NCBI GenBank assembly: GCA_037957365.1
Contig: JARHVA010008351.1
Span: 265,001-329,000, forward strand
Length of the DNA stretch: 64,000 nucleotides
Direction: 5' to 3'
From: Torreya grandis
Taxonomy: Eukaryota; Streptophyta; Pinopsida; Cupressales; Taxaceae
The notes beneath the pieces are model-generated. The model saw nothing but the letters and a program-made list of their open reading frames with translations. It did no database searches and had not been told where the DNA came from. Positions 13,308 to 22,800 of this stretch are shown here, one piece after another (position 1 is the stretch's first letter; each line of letters starts with the position of its first letter). The translations under genes and the position numbers were made by a program.

Positions 13308-14083
13308 TGTTGGCCATTTTTTTGGCCTACATACCAAAATTTTGCCTAAGTGTGAGAGGGTAGGCATTCAAGCAAGACTTGGGTTTTACACAGCAGAAAA
13401 TTTCGGGTTTTTGGAAGGAGAAGTCTTCGGGTTTTACAAGAGACGCAACTTATTTCACTTTATGAGTAATCAGCAGTTGAAACCTCTCGGCAAAAGTAAT
13501 CCAGGTTGGAAAACCCGAGTTACTCTTGACAGTGCAAATCGGGTTTTGAGAAGTGCTTTGCTTATGAAAGTTTTATCAACAAAAGTAATCCGGGTTGGAA
13601 AACCTGAATTACTCTTGACAGTGCAAATTGGGTTTTCAGAAGTGCTTTGCTTATGAAAGTTTTATCAGTAGAAGTAATTCGGGTTTAGAAACCCAAATTA
13701 CTCAGGATAGTGCATTTCGGATTTCTCAGGGTGAATGACTTATCTCTTTTTATAAGTAACAAGCAATGAAGAATCCGAAGTAGGTGCCAGTGAAGAGTTT
13801 GAAGTTGCAGACATTGAAGAACAAGCAAATAGACTCGGACAAAAAGCCCAAAGGAATTCCTTCAGAAAAGTTCAAAAGACAAGTCAAAATATTCGAAGGA
13901 CACTTCCATAAAATCCAAAAGGTAGAAAAGGACAAATCAAAAAACCCGAAGAACAATGTACCCTTCGAAAGGGACGTTTCCAAAAAACATGGGTGCCCTT
14001 CAAAAAACCCGGGTGCCTTTTTCTTAAGGGTTATTCGCTTCGGGGAGGTTCATTTCAGGATCGACAGAGACGTTTGCAAAAAA

Positions 14084-14313
14084 CCCGAAGGGCACCTACC
14101 CTTCGGGAAGGTTCATCTCACGATTTTAAGGGCTTTACAAAAAGCACGAAGGGCACTTGCCCTTCGGGAAAAGACCATTACAGAAAGTCTGAAACATTGC
14201 TAAAATCCGAAAAGTTCAAAGGACCATTCAAAGGGACATTCAAAAAAGCTGAAGGGCAATTGCCCTTCGGAAAGGAACAAGGCAGAGATCCCGAAGGGTA
14301 GGTACCCTTCGGG
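14084..14313. repeat. Cluster of four imperfect 18-24 bp palindromes
   Basis: Palindromes centred on CCCGAAGGG...CCCTTCGGG lie at 14084-14107, 14147-14168, 14251-14268 and 14290-14313. Arms are 8-11 bases and the loop or centre varies (acct, actt, aatt, gtaggtac). Further half-sites (acccttcg, tccga) occur from 13960 to 14640. The Tat-like LTRs at 22801-25118 and 31409-33721 carry related copies, so this belongs to the LTR. Confidence 0.85.
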
Positions 14314-14783
14314 AAAATTCAAAGGAAAAAAGTCCGCAGAAAGGAAGTCCGCAAAAAATAGAGAAGAATAAAGTCCGTGGAAAATAATGCCAAGGGGAAG
14401 ACAAAAATCCAAAAGAATGGACAATTCCTTTGGACTTTTTGTTTGAAGGAAAGTCCGAGGGCAGAGAGAGACAAAAGTGAAGTCCGAAGAGAATGAACAT
14501 AATCCACGGGGAAATGACTTAGCAAATAGCCCAATGGATTATCTGAAGAAATAAAACAAAAGGGAGAGGTCCGAGATAATAAAGACCCGAAGAGAATGAA
14601 CATTAGGCCGAAGGAATAAGTAAGAAGGGAAAGTCCGTGGAAAGACAAATACAGACAGAGGTCAAGAAGCAAAATTCTAAATTTAGCCAAGAGAAATCAC
14701 GGACAGTTGGGCTGAGAGAAACCCATGCACAAACAAAAGACGGAGTCAACATGGAATTCCATGCAAGTAAAAGCTAATTACGG

Positions 14784-15210
14784 TTGACTAGTCAAGGCTT
14801 CAGTTGACTGGTTGTTGAAGTCAAGTTTATCTCCACAGTCAACTCACCCTTTCAAACATTCCAACTTGGCTTCCAACGGATCAGGTTGGAGTTCTAATTT
14901 TAGCATGGCCTGGATTTCATGCATGCTCTTGTTTATTTCATGCTTTCAAACGTTCGAACAACTCAAGAGGAAGTCCATATTTGGAGCTGGGCGTAGCAAT
15001 TTTGCATGATAAGAGTTTGACTTGTCAAAATTAGCCTACTGTCCATATTCCAAAACGTTCCATGCACGATGTCTAAATAAAGAATAGCCTAAGCTTAGCC
15101 ACCGCCCACTTTCTAACGCCAAAGAGCTTTCATGTAAGCACAAGACAGAGATTTTATTTTTAGATTTTTGGACAGCTGTAGTTTGACTTGGGCTAATGCA
15201 AGGTTGACTT
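14784..15210 (+). promoter_or_regulatory. W-box (TTGAC) cluster in the solo LTR
   Basis: TTGAC or its complement GTCAA occurs about nine times. Examples are gttgactagtcaa at 14783, gttgactgg at 14803, agtcaagt near 14820, agtcaactc near 14838, tttgacttgtcaaa near 15008 and ttgactt near 15182 and 15203. TTGAC is the core of WRKY binding sites. A TATA-like 'ctataag' lies about 45 bases downstream at 15253. That it is a stress-responsive LTR promoter is inference. Confidence 0.5.
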
Positions 15211-15947
15211 TCTCTCCTATTTTCAACGCCATCTCTTGGCTATTGTATTTTTCTATAAGTTGGCTTTTAGCCTTCAATTAAATTATCCCTCTTTTGGCAA
15301 GACAATCTTTTGCCAAAGTTTATCCTGTAACCTTTTTTAGAATCAATAAGAGGATTGTGTTTTTTCAATTTTCAGCAGCTGGTATAGTGTACTTTTGTTA
15401 TTGATTTGCCTAAGTGATAGATTTTCCTTTTTTCTTGTCAAATCTGGATTCGTACCTAGTTACTTGTTGGTCATTTATGTAGGTCACGTTCTATGTTTGA
15501 ACGTCTTTTGCTGAGTTTATAGTGGATATTAGTGGCTGTTTAATGTCTTTCATCAGGCCTATTTTTCCCATTTCCCTCAAGCTTAGATCATTAGATTAAA
15601 CCTTTTGTGAAATACTTGTGTATTGATCAATTGGAGTTGAAGTTATGCGTCTTCCTTGTCTGAATCAGTGTTCTCAGAAGCTCAATTTGAGTGGATCAAA
15701 CAAATTAGGTGTATCACCATTTTAGCTAAGATTTCCTTTCAAGTTCTTTCTTCCTTTTTCCCCAGACAATTTGTAGCGTAGAAGTTGAGATCCTCATTGA
15801 TACATCTTACAGGAACCAACCTTCTCTGGAGGTTCTTCTTATCATTGAGGTACCCACCCTCGTGAGAAGATCCCATTATTTCAACTGCAACGAGGATTAG
15901 TCATTTCAGCATGTCTTCGATTAGGGTGCAACTCCAGGTTGACAACA

Positions 15948-16585
15948 TGTACCATTTAGCCAAGTTAGGACCAACAAGAAACGATGACAACCCAAGAACT
16001 CAATATGTTGCAAAGCACGTAGCTCTATAACAATTAATATGACACCAAGAAACACACCTCAATCCTAAGGGAAACACGAGTATGACACAAAAAGGTGATG
16101 CAAGAAGAATAATTGAACACACATGTGACAACTAGTAACAAGGACACTACTATACAATTCAATGGTGTGTGCAGAGTTCTCTTTCCTCTCTAATCAAGTT
16201 TTCTGTCTCCCATCTACCTCACTCTCCTTGATGATGCTCTCCCTCTAGGTGTCGCCACTGTGAGGGGGGAGCCTACCCTACATCCACCTCATGAAAGGAA
16301 GTGGTATTTAGTCTGCATCATTAAAAATGATAAATAGTAATTAAAGTTAAGTGGAAGATATGATACGTGCTATCACTACACATTTAACAAATCTGCATGT
16401 AAATGCCATAACCGCATTTAACTAATCTGAAAACCATCAATGTTAACCACATTTGCATAATAAAACACATAATTTATCATAAAGATTTAAAAGTAGATAT
16501 GCATCATAACCGATAATTAAATCAAAATATTATTTATTTGACAAATAAAGTCTTTCTTGAGTTATGTCAAAAATGGGTTGTGACA
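15948..16585 (-). mobile_element. LTR-like segment, possibly interrupted on its left by the solo LTR
   Basis: Read on the minus strand, this segment starts TGTCACAACCC at 16585, a typical plant LTR start. It runs through AT-rich then transcribed-leader-like sequence toward 15948. The 5 bp on the right is atatt, and no copy is seen at the left, where the segment abuts the 13308-15947 solo LTR. The simplest reading is that the solo LTR inserted into it, so the remainder may lie to the left of 13308. Confidence 0.45.
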
Positions 16586-16949
16586 ATATTCTCTTGTTTC
16601 TTGGTTTTCTCAATAGACATTCAACACTTTGCTCCTGAATTTATTGGTAAATGTCAAGGAAAGGTTGTTAAGACAACAAGAGAGTTTCTTTAGCCTAATC
16701 AAAGCCTTTGAAATTAGGCTAGATTTGTAAAGATTTGTGGAGTTAAAACCATTTCATCTAAATAGAGTCAATCTCCAAGTTTATAGGAGTCAAAATAGCC
16801 CATATTTTGTTTATTTGTACAATTAAACCATGTATCAAATGACTAGGAGTATGATAAATTTCTTTGTATTTTCATTGTGTTTTTCTTCTCTATTTCCTAC
16901 ATAGTTCACTTATGCTTGATTTAGTTTTATAGCAATGCCAAGCTTCTCA
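16586..16949. other. Unassigned AT-rich spacer
   Basis: About 360 bases between the LTR-like segment and the ycf2 copy. No motif, terminus or coding frame was recognised. It may be a further decayed part of the plastid insertion. Confidence 0.4.
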
Positions 16950-17946
16950 AAGATTTAGAGTATTTATGAAGGTAGGAGAAATGATACATTTTTTTAAAAT
17001 GCTTAGATTTTATTATAATCTCTTGTGGTATGGTTGCTCGTTGACATTCCTCGACTATTTAAATATGGAGATGGATTATAATGATATAGGATTATTGCAA
17101 ATATGGGAAATTTGGTATTTCAAAAATTGGAAATGGTCTTCTTGGCCTTTCAAAATGTGTAGTAAATTGAAATCAATTTTAAATAGAGTTTTGTATGAAT
17201 ACGGAGCAGATGATTTATTTCTGAAAGAGAAGAGATTGTTGTCGAAACAAGAATGAATCTCTCAAATTGGATTGAAGTTGACTCCCCTTAATGGTTTCTT
17301 TTCTCAATATTTCAAAAAAGGGAAACACCTGGGATTTCTTTACTTTAGATATTTAGTTGAAACTATTCAGCTAGGTCAAATGAATAAAATAGGTCTAATG
17401 AATTATGAGTTTGATTCCTTTTCTTTAGAAGAAAGGTGGGTCTTCTGTGCTTTTCGTCAGTAGATTACCTCTCTGCGAACTCACCCATCTCTATCTGACC
17501 AAGTGAGATTTTTACAAGTCTACTTGGTACTGTCCCTTTTAAATCAAATTTTATTGATAGGGCGTAAGGAAATTGGACAATCATATTTGGCTAGAAGTCT
17601 AGCAACACATTCTTATCTACCTTCAATAAGAATATCTCCTAAAAATAACGAAGCAGGAGAGACTTTTACTCAACTATGAAGCTAAGCATACATCTTTAGC
17701 TAAGAAATCATACCTTGAGCATGAAAATGTCCTTAGGTCTTTGGGCTGGTTAGGCAGGCCGAAAGACATTAATGAAAATGATTCTTATGAAAAAAACTGA
17801 AAAACTTTTGGCATGATCAAGTGGAGCATTATCTCCTTAGTATTATGCAAGAAGATTTTGCCAATTCATGTTTGCCCTCAAATTGGCAAAATTGATGTAT
17901 CCTTGTGTCATATGGATTCCAAGCATTCATGAACTGAATGATCACT
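16950..17946 (+). pseudogene. ycf2: Nuclear copy of plastid ycf2 (NUPT), broken
   Basis: Ycf2 is a very large plastid AAA-type ATPase-like protein linked to plastid protein import in land plants. Three landmarks in the correct order match it: the 'RYLVETIQ...LMNYEF' block at 17348-17412; the nucleotide-binding-loop-like 'GRKEIGQSYLARSLATHSY' near 17559-17617; and 'MYPCVIWIPSIHELND' near 17896-17944. The first two codon blocks are open (16966-17256, 17272-17463). After that there are stops and frameshifts, so it is not functional. Only about 1 kb of a gene several kb long is present. It is cut at its right end exactly where an LTR begins (17947), so its continuation was separated or lost. The divergence of the P-loop-like segment from angiosperm copies fits a gymnosperm source, but this is inference. 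Confidence 0.8.
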
Positions 17947-18588
17947 TGTAATGCCCCATTTTCGAGATTAGAATAATATTATTATTTATAATAAAAAGTA
18001 TCCCTAAATACTTAAAATAATAATATGTCTAAGGGACTTTATGTTAGCCACCCCTTTTCTATTTTTGATTATGACTTAAAAAGGCGTTTTTGGAGCATGG
18101 GTTAACTTAACCCTGATTGAAGATACGGCACAATCTTCTTAAAATTACTCTTAACTCTCCGTCCAAGTGGATCACCCCTTTTTGGGAAGGGTTTGATGAA
18201 AAAGAAGAGTATAAGAAGGGGAATGATGATCATTTGAGAGATTACCATGTTTTTGAATAAATTTTATGAGTTTGAGCATGCTTGCTTAACTTTCTACCAT
18301 GGAAGATGAAAACCTTCTATGGTGGGATGAAAACCCTTAATTTCAAAACTTAGGATAGCTTCACACACGAGTTGTATTGAGCTTCAATATTCAAATTTTT
18401 TGGTATTTTCCATAGTTCCACGGAGTTTCTAGATGGGGGGGTCAGGTTTCTGGGACGGCGGGATGGGGGGCCTAAGTTTGGGGACAACAGGGTGACGACG
18501 GGGGAGCGATGCAAATACATATAGTACTTGAAAATTAGTTATAAAAAGATGTATAAGGAATACGTATATTGCATTGAACATCAACAAT

Positions 18589-19053
18589 TTAACATTTAAA
18601 TATTTCAGATTTTTTATTAGCACCCCATAATTTACATATTTCAGCCCTAAATTTTAGGTTTTTTTCCACCTTTTCACATACATCTACACCTTTGCCTCCG
18701 ATAATAAGGAGGTGAGTATTTGTTCTAGTCATGCTGCCAAACCATTCAAGGTCACATATGTTATACTTCCATTTCTTAGTGCCCCCAAATGTCCTAGGCT
18801 TTGATGGTACCTTGCTTGCAATTTGTTTTAAAGGTTTCTTCGGATCAAAGGGACCCTTAGCATATTGTTGTAGGGCTTGTGAAGGGCAACTATAATTTGG
18901 ACTTCCAATAGAACTAGTTTGATTTTGACGGTCACCCCTCCTTGCTTCTAAACTAGGATCATCAAGGGCATAATCAGAATCATTTTCACTTACAACTTCA
19001 ACTTCAACCCCTTGAGGTTGACCCTCATCCTCATTCATGCTATGAGAACTCAT
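18589..19053 (-). pseudogene. hAT transposase N-terminal fragment with BED zinc finger
   Basis: The 154-codon frame has an acidic N-terminus (residues 1-40) and a basic linker (66-93). It is followed by a BED-type finger at about residues 90-130: WKYNICDLEW, TRTNTHLLIIGGKG, VDVCEKV. BED domains bind DNA in hAT transposases. The usual first cysteine is Tyr97, with Cys100, His114 and Cys126 kept, so metal binding is probably impaired. The frame stops at residue 154 with no catalytic domain. It could be exon 1 of a spliced transposase whose other exons were deleted. Confidence 0.65.
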
Positions 19054-19149
19054 AATGACACTGCGAGAAATGATAATTTTTTTTTATAAGTTTATAATCT
19101 AAAAATTAAAATTCAAACCATGCATAATGCAAGGGATTAAGACACAAGG

Positions 19150-19520
19150 ATTTTCTTTTTGTTTTTCTTACTTCAAGTGGCACGAAGCACAGAAGCAGAG
19201 GATACACAAATAGGAATTCTTGTTCTTAACCTTTGTCAAACAAGGACTTCACTTTTGTTTTTCCTACTTCAGGTCACATGAAGTGCAGAAGTAGAGGATA
19301 CACTAAAGTTAAGATCCTAATTTGACTTTCAAATTTTATGATTGATATCAAATATTTATTATTTATGCAATAATTAAAAATTTAAAAACCTAATTGTTAC
19401 TGCCATAAATTGATAATTGTAAATACTTGGTCAAACAAGGATTTCACTTTGTTTTTCTTACTTCAAGTTGCACGAAGAGCAAAAGCAGAGGATACACAAG
19501 ATGAAATCCTAATTTGACTT
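19150..19520. repeat. Three copies of a roughly 90 bp motif inside the hAT element
   Basis: A motif reading 'tacttcaagt...cacgaag..cagaagcagaggatacac' occurs near 19168, 19264 and 19458. Each copy is preceded by a 'caaggattttc' / 'caaggacttcac' lead. The second and third copies also share the following 'cctaatttgactt'. They lie upstream of the transposase frame on the minus strand, where promoter or transposase-binding repeats could be. Function is not shown. Confidence 0.7.
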
Positions 19521-20941
19521 CTAAATTCTAATCTTGAAATTGAAAAAAAATTTACAAAGCTACAACCTAGAAAACAAAATAAATTTGAAATTTAAGCATT
19601 TGATTTGAATGAAGATTTAAAAATTTAAGCATTTGAATGAATCACAAATACTTATACGAATTTTTAATTTAGAAATGAATCATTAATCAAAGAACAATAT
19701 AATTTATAAATGAAACAAAAAATTAGAAATTCAAAGAATCAAATCCATAGTGATAAGGCCTACATTGTGGCTCAAATGATGATCTTGAATAGTCTTGAGT
19801 CTTCTTAGCTTCTCTATCCTCTTCTTGATCTTACTTTCTCTCCCCTAATGCTCTCTTACTCTTGCAAACTTCTCCCTCTTAGCTTGTTGCCTCTACTTTT
19901 AGCTCTCTACTTCACTCAATGAAGTTTTTGTGTGATTTGGAATGAGAGGGATAGGGCTTTTTATAAGCTTTTGGGAGGCCTTGGGGCTAGGGGTAGGGGT
20001 GGGACGCATTAGCAATTAGGGTTAGAGTAGAGGGCTCACAAACCAAAATCATTTTTAAATTTTAAAAAATGCGTTTTTGACGTCCACTAGTGCAGGGGAT
20101 GCCTGTGCGTTCCCTGGGGGGCAAGGGATGTCTGGGCATCCCCTGGACATCGCAGAGTCCCCTAGATGCCCCCTTTTTGAAGGGACGCCCTGAAGACATC
20201 CCCTCTTAGAGGGAAACCTCCCAGGGATTACAGTGGTGGAGGTGTAGCAGGGGGACATCCTCGTGTCTTGGGGACGTCCCCATCCCAGAAATGTGGGGAT
20301 TTTGGCGTGGACACATCCCCATGGATTCTAGTATTTTCCTTTTGGAAAGGTGGTGACTTGTTCTAGAGTTGGGAACTTGCTATTGGAGGTTGGCAACTTG
20401 GTTTGAAAGCCTAATTAGGGAAGTAACCAACAATTTCAGGTTTGAAGACCCCTTTTTGCAAGGGATGTGTGGATTTGAAGGATTTGAAGACTCCATTAGG
20501 ACTATAAGGAGTTGACATCCGAAAAATACTATTTTCCAGCATGGGTGACCCCTTTTGGGGCTTTTCCTGAGGGTTTGTGAGGCTATTATAGCCTGAAAAA
20601 CATTATGAAATATTCTATAAATATTCTAATATTTACTAGCTAATTTTAATACAATTTTCCAGCCCTTTCATTTGGAAAGATCTCAAAAAAATAGGTATTT
20701 ATATGGTTGTGTTTTTTACATATTTGGCACCTATTTGATAGAGGTTTCAAGGGTGTTGGAGCCCTAATTGTTCAATTATAGTTTTCAAAAATTAATAGCT
20801 AGGGTTTGCATATCTAATTCAACACATTGCAAGTTTTGGATGCTAGGGTTTGGGGTTGAATTTCAAAAAATATACTTGTTTGGTTAGGGTTTCCTGTAAC
20901 TTTCAAATTTATTGCATTTGTCCAATTTGGGAACATTTCAA

Positions 20942-20954
20942 TGGTATCAAAGCC
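20942..20954 (+). other. Primer binding site (tRNA-iMet type)
   Basis: TGGTATCAAAGCC begins two bases after the LTR end. It differs at one position from the initiator-tRNA-Met complement TGGTATCAGAGCC. It marks the LTR at 17947-20940 as a 5' LTR in plus orientation. Confidence 0.65.
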
Positions 20955-21884
20955 TTTTCTTGGCTAGTTGTGGGTTTTGAATTGCCCATAATGGATTGAC
21001 GATGTAAGTTTTTACATAAGGAGGAACACAAATCCAATTCAAAAAGCGGGGATAAAAATACAAATGGACAAAGAGAGGTACGATTTCGAGGCCACCAAAA
21101 TTTTTGATGAGTTTTAATGAATGGTTGATCATCTTAAGTCTCTAGTCTCCTTTGATGAGTTTTTGAAGTTACATGAAATGATGAACCGAAATAAAAGAGG
21201 GTTATGTGCTTCATAAGAAGGTTGTGAAAGGAAGAGAAGAATAATTCCCAAAGTGTGATGAGAAAACAAAAACAAAATTGAAAAGAGGGAAAGTCAAACC
21301 CTCAATAATTCCAAGGAAGGAATCAAAAAACAAGAAAATTTAGACTTGAAAAAGGCTAGTGAATGTTAGTGAACAACTCATGGGGGCATCCACCATGAAA
21401 AAGGGTAGTGGGAAAAATGTTCCAGCCCAAGAGGAAGCGTTATTGGCTACTTGCCCTAAGAGTTCAATGGAAAAGAAGGGCATAAATCACACATATGAGG
21501 CAGAACTAAGTATTTTTCCATCCATAACAAAAGTGAATCCTAGGGTTGAAAGGAATCCAACTAATTTGCAACCCAGCATGGAAGATGTGATAAAGACCCA
21601 AAAGAGGTGTGATGTTTGGCTAAGGAGATCAAATGAGGCAAAATTGATAGCTATTCAAGCAAAACAACACTTAAAAGAATTTAAGGGTAAGCTATTTGAT
21701 TACAGCCCAAGGTACGAAAAAAGAAAGTCATATTTCATATTTATTGTGTTACACCATGTCATTTCAGATTTTTTTTCTTATCATGAACAACGTGCTAAAA
21801 AGGATAATAAGGTTAAGGATGCAACTTGCAACAAAGGACATACTAATACTTCGATTCAAATTCATTTTCAGATGAATTTATCAA
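20955..21884 (+). other. Decayed internal region of the 17947 LTR element
   Basis: The region follows the PBS directly. An early reading frame at about 21060-21110 (KERYDFEATKIFDEF) could be the start of a gag-like protein but stops quickly. No protease, reverse transcriptase or integrase motif is visible before the LINE fragment starts at about 21885. The rest of this element is therefore absent or was truncated by the LINE insertion. Confidence 0.45.
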
Positions 21885-21997
21885 GCATATTGTCATCTCA
21901 CACTCTATCGAGAGCCTATAATGACAACCTGATGCCCTTGTTTGTTTCTGCAAAGTCCAACAACTTGTGTTCAACCTTAGTAAAACTAAGGTCATGA
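21359..21997 (+). CDS. Uncharacterised 212-codon frame across the LTR-element/LINE junction
   Basis: This is one of the longest plus-strand frames in the window. It is Lys/Ser/Asn-rich, with a mildly helical segment (WLRRSNEAKLIAIQAKQHLK) at about residues 77-98. I recognise no domain. Its last third (after about 21885) overlaps sequence that encodes LINE reverse transcriptase in another frame, so that part cannot be a genuine product. It is most likely a fortuitous frame in element-derived DNA, possibly a remnant of the gag region. Confidence 0.2.
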   Translation: MNVSEQLMGASTMKKGSGKNVPAQEEALLATCPKSSMEKKGINHTYEAELSIFPSITKVNPRVERNPTNLQPSMEDVIKTQKRCDVWLRRSNEAKLIAIQAKQHLKEFKGKLFDYSPRYEKRKSYFIFIVLHHVISDFFSYHEQRAKKDNKVKDATCNKGHTNTSIQIHFQMNLSSILSSHTLSRAYNDNLMPLFVSAKSNNLCSTLVKLRS

Positions 21998-22102
21998 TCT
22001 TCAATATTTTCATACTCTCTCTCTCTCTCCCTCCAAATACAAATTTTCTACAAAAGGGAACTTCTAGAGATCACATTGATCTCCACTTATTTGGGAGTAT
22101 AA
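21885..22102 (+). pseudogene. LINE reverse transcriptase fragment, piece 1 of 3
   Basis: The frame just after the usual YADD catalytic box is visible: IVISHSIESL, then CFCKVQQLVFNLSKTKVMIF, then STYLG. These are characteristic of plant non-LTR retrotransposon reverse transcriptase. The catalytic box itself and everything upstream is missing, as expected for 5' truncation during target-primed insertion. A short (ct)n microsatellite sits at 22015-22029. The piece ends at the TATAA target site of the chromovirus, and the coding sequence resumes at 41917. Confidence 0.75.
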
Positions 22103-22800
22103 TGTAATGTCCCCTCCAAGTTAGTCATCAGTCATAAGTGATATTAACCTATCATTTTGACCCTCTTAGGCTAATAAGTTGGATCAAAGGGTCTTATGAG
22201 GCTTGTATTGTCTCCAGAGTTCAGTGTTTCCAGTCTTGGCTTTTGTTTGAGGTTTCTAGGGCTCTGTATGCTCTACTTACTATTTATAGTAAGTTAGAAG
22301 TTGATAGAGAGGGACCCTTACTATTTTTAGTAAGGCATGTGGTCGTATGGAGATTCATCAACTTAGCCTCCAGTTTAGATGGCGTGATGAGATATTGTGT
22401 ATTTAAGGAGTTATTAATGTTTATTTGGTTCAAATAACATTAATAAATTAAAAGGTGATATTATTGAGTTATTATTTAAACTTAATAATTGTGGGTCTAG
22501 GTATCATGAGGAGGAGCCCAGTTGAGTCAATTAATTATTGGGTGCCAACTTTGATGTATTTAGTGAAATATTAAAAGAATGCAATGTAATAACATTTAAT
22601 GTTATTAATGGTGCTTTTTGGGAGAAATTGACCCCTCTTGAAGGGATATATATTTTTCATTGAAGTTGGTGTTATTCATTCTATTGAGCATGGGTTTTAG
22701 TGAAAATTGTCTAAAAAAAGGAAGCCAAGGGTTTCAGTCTTCTTCGAGCCATCAGAGAATGATTCATTCTTCAGTGTGCAGCCATTTGAGGTGGTGAAAT
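22103..22800 (+). repeat. Chromovirus 5' LTR, left part
   Basis: It starts TGTAATGTCCCC and matches 40598-41293 of the 3' LTR. It contains hairpin-forming cttactatttatagtaag near 22275, whose centre could serve as a TATA element. The Tat-like element interrupts it after 22800. The empty site is preserved in the 3' LTR at 41293/41294. Confidence 0.93.

Larger units (their letters stand above)
13308..15947 (+). mobile_element. Solo LTR of a Tat-like Ty3/gypsy family (about 2.64 kb)
   Basis: The start TGTTGGCC followed by 'ccaaaatttt' matches the sense-strand start of the Tat-like LTR at 33721 (TGTTGACC, then AAATTTTGG). The end 'agggtgcaactccaggttgacaaca' (15923-15947) matches that LTR's end (agggtgcaatccac...gtcaaca). 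Both families also share 'cttcgg/ccgaag' palindromes. The 5 bp flanks are ggtat (13303-13307) and tgtac (15948-15952); one substitution on each side would derive both from ggtac. No internal region follows, so it is a solo LTR. Frames inside it (13342-13656, 13784-14203, 14319-14690) are not genes. Confidence 0.75.
18430..20330 (-). mobile_element. hAT-type DNA transposon, apparently non-autonomous (1.9 kb)
   Basis: The ends form short imperfect terminal inverted repeats: TAGATGGGGG on the left; TAGAATCCATGGGG on the right, read inward. Flanks ggagtttc (18422-18429) and gtattttc (20331-20338) are 8 bp with two mismatches, the size expected for hAT duplications. The subterminal right side is rich in ggggacgtcccc / ggggatg motifs, and the left subterminal side has gggacgg/gggg runs. 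A minus-strand BED-zinc-finger reading frame is enclosed. Most of a transposase, including the catalytic and dimerisation domains, is absent, so it would depend on another copy. Confidence 0.65.
17947..20940 (+). mobile_element. 5' LTR of an LTR retrotransposon, split by a hAT insertion
   Basis: The start TGTAATGCCCC lies directly after the ycf2 copy (preceding bases tcact). The end ...acatttca at 20940 is followed by one base and then a tRNA-iMet-type primer binding site. Without the 1.9 kb hAT element (18430-20330) and its 8 bp duplication the LTR is about 1.08 kb. No 3' LTR partner was found in the window, so the element is truncated or its remainder was displaced beyond the window. Confidence 0.65.

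Noticed and set aside
13784..14690. Overlapping open frames of 86-139 codons on both strands in the palindrome cluster
   Set aside because: They lie in the solo LTR and arise from palindromic, stop-poor repeats. Their peptides consist of repeated KKPEG/LPFG words on both strands.
16966..17463. Host nuclear gene
   Set aside because: The open frames match plastid ycf2 in motif order and are followed by stops, so it is a nuclear plastid-DNA relic.
21359..21997. Host gene of 212 codons
   Set aside because: Its last third overlaps LINE reverse transcriptase in another frame. It sits in element DNA and shows no domain.
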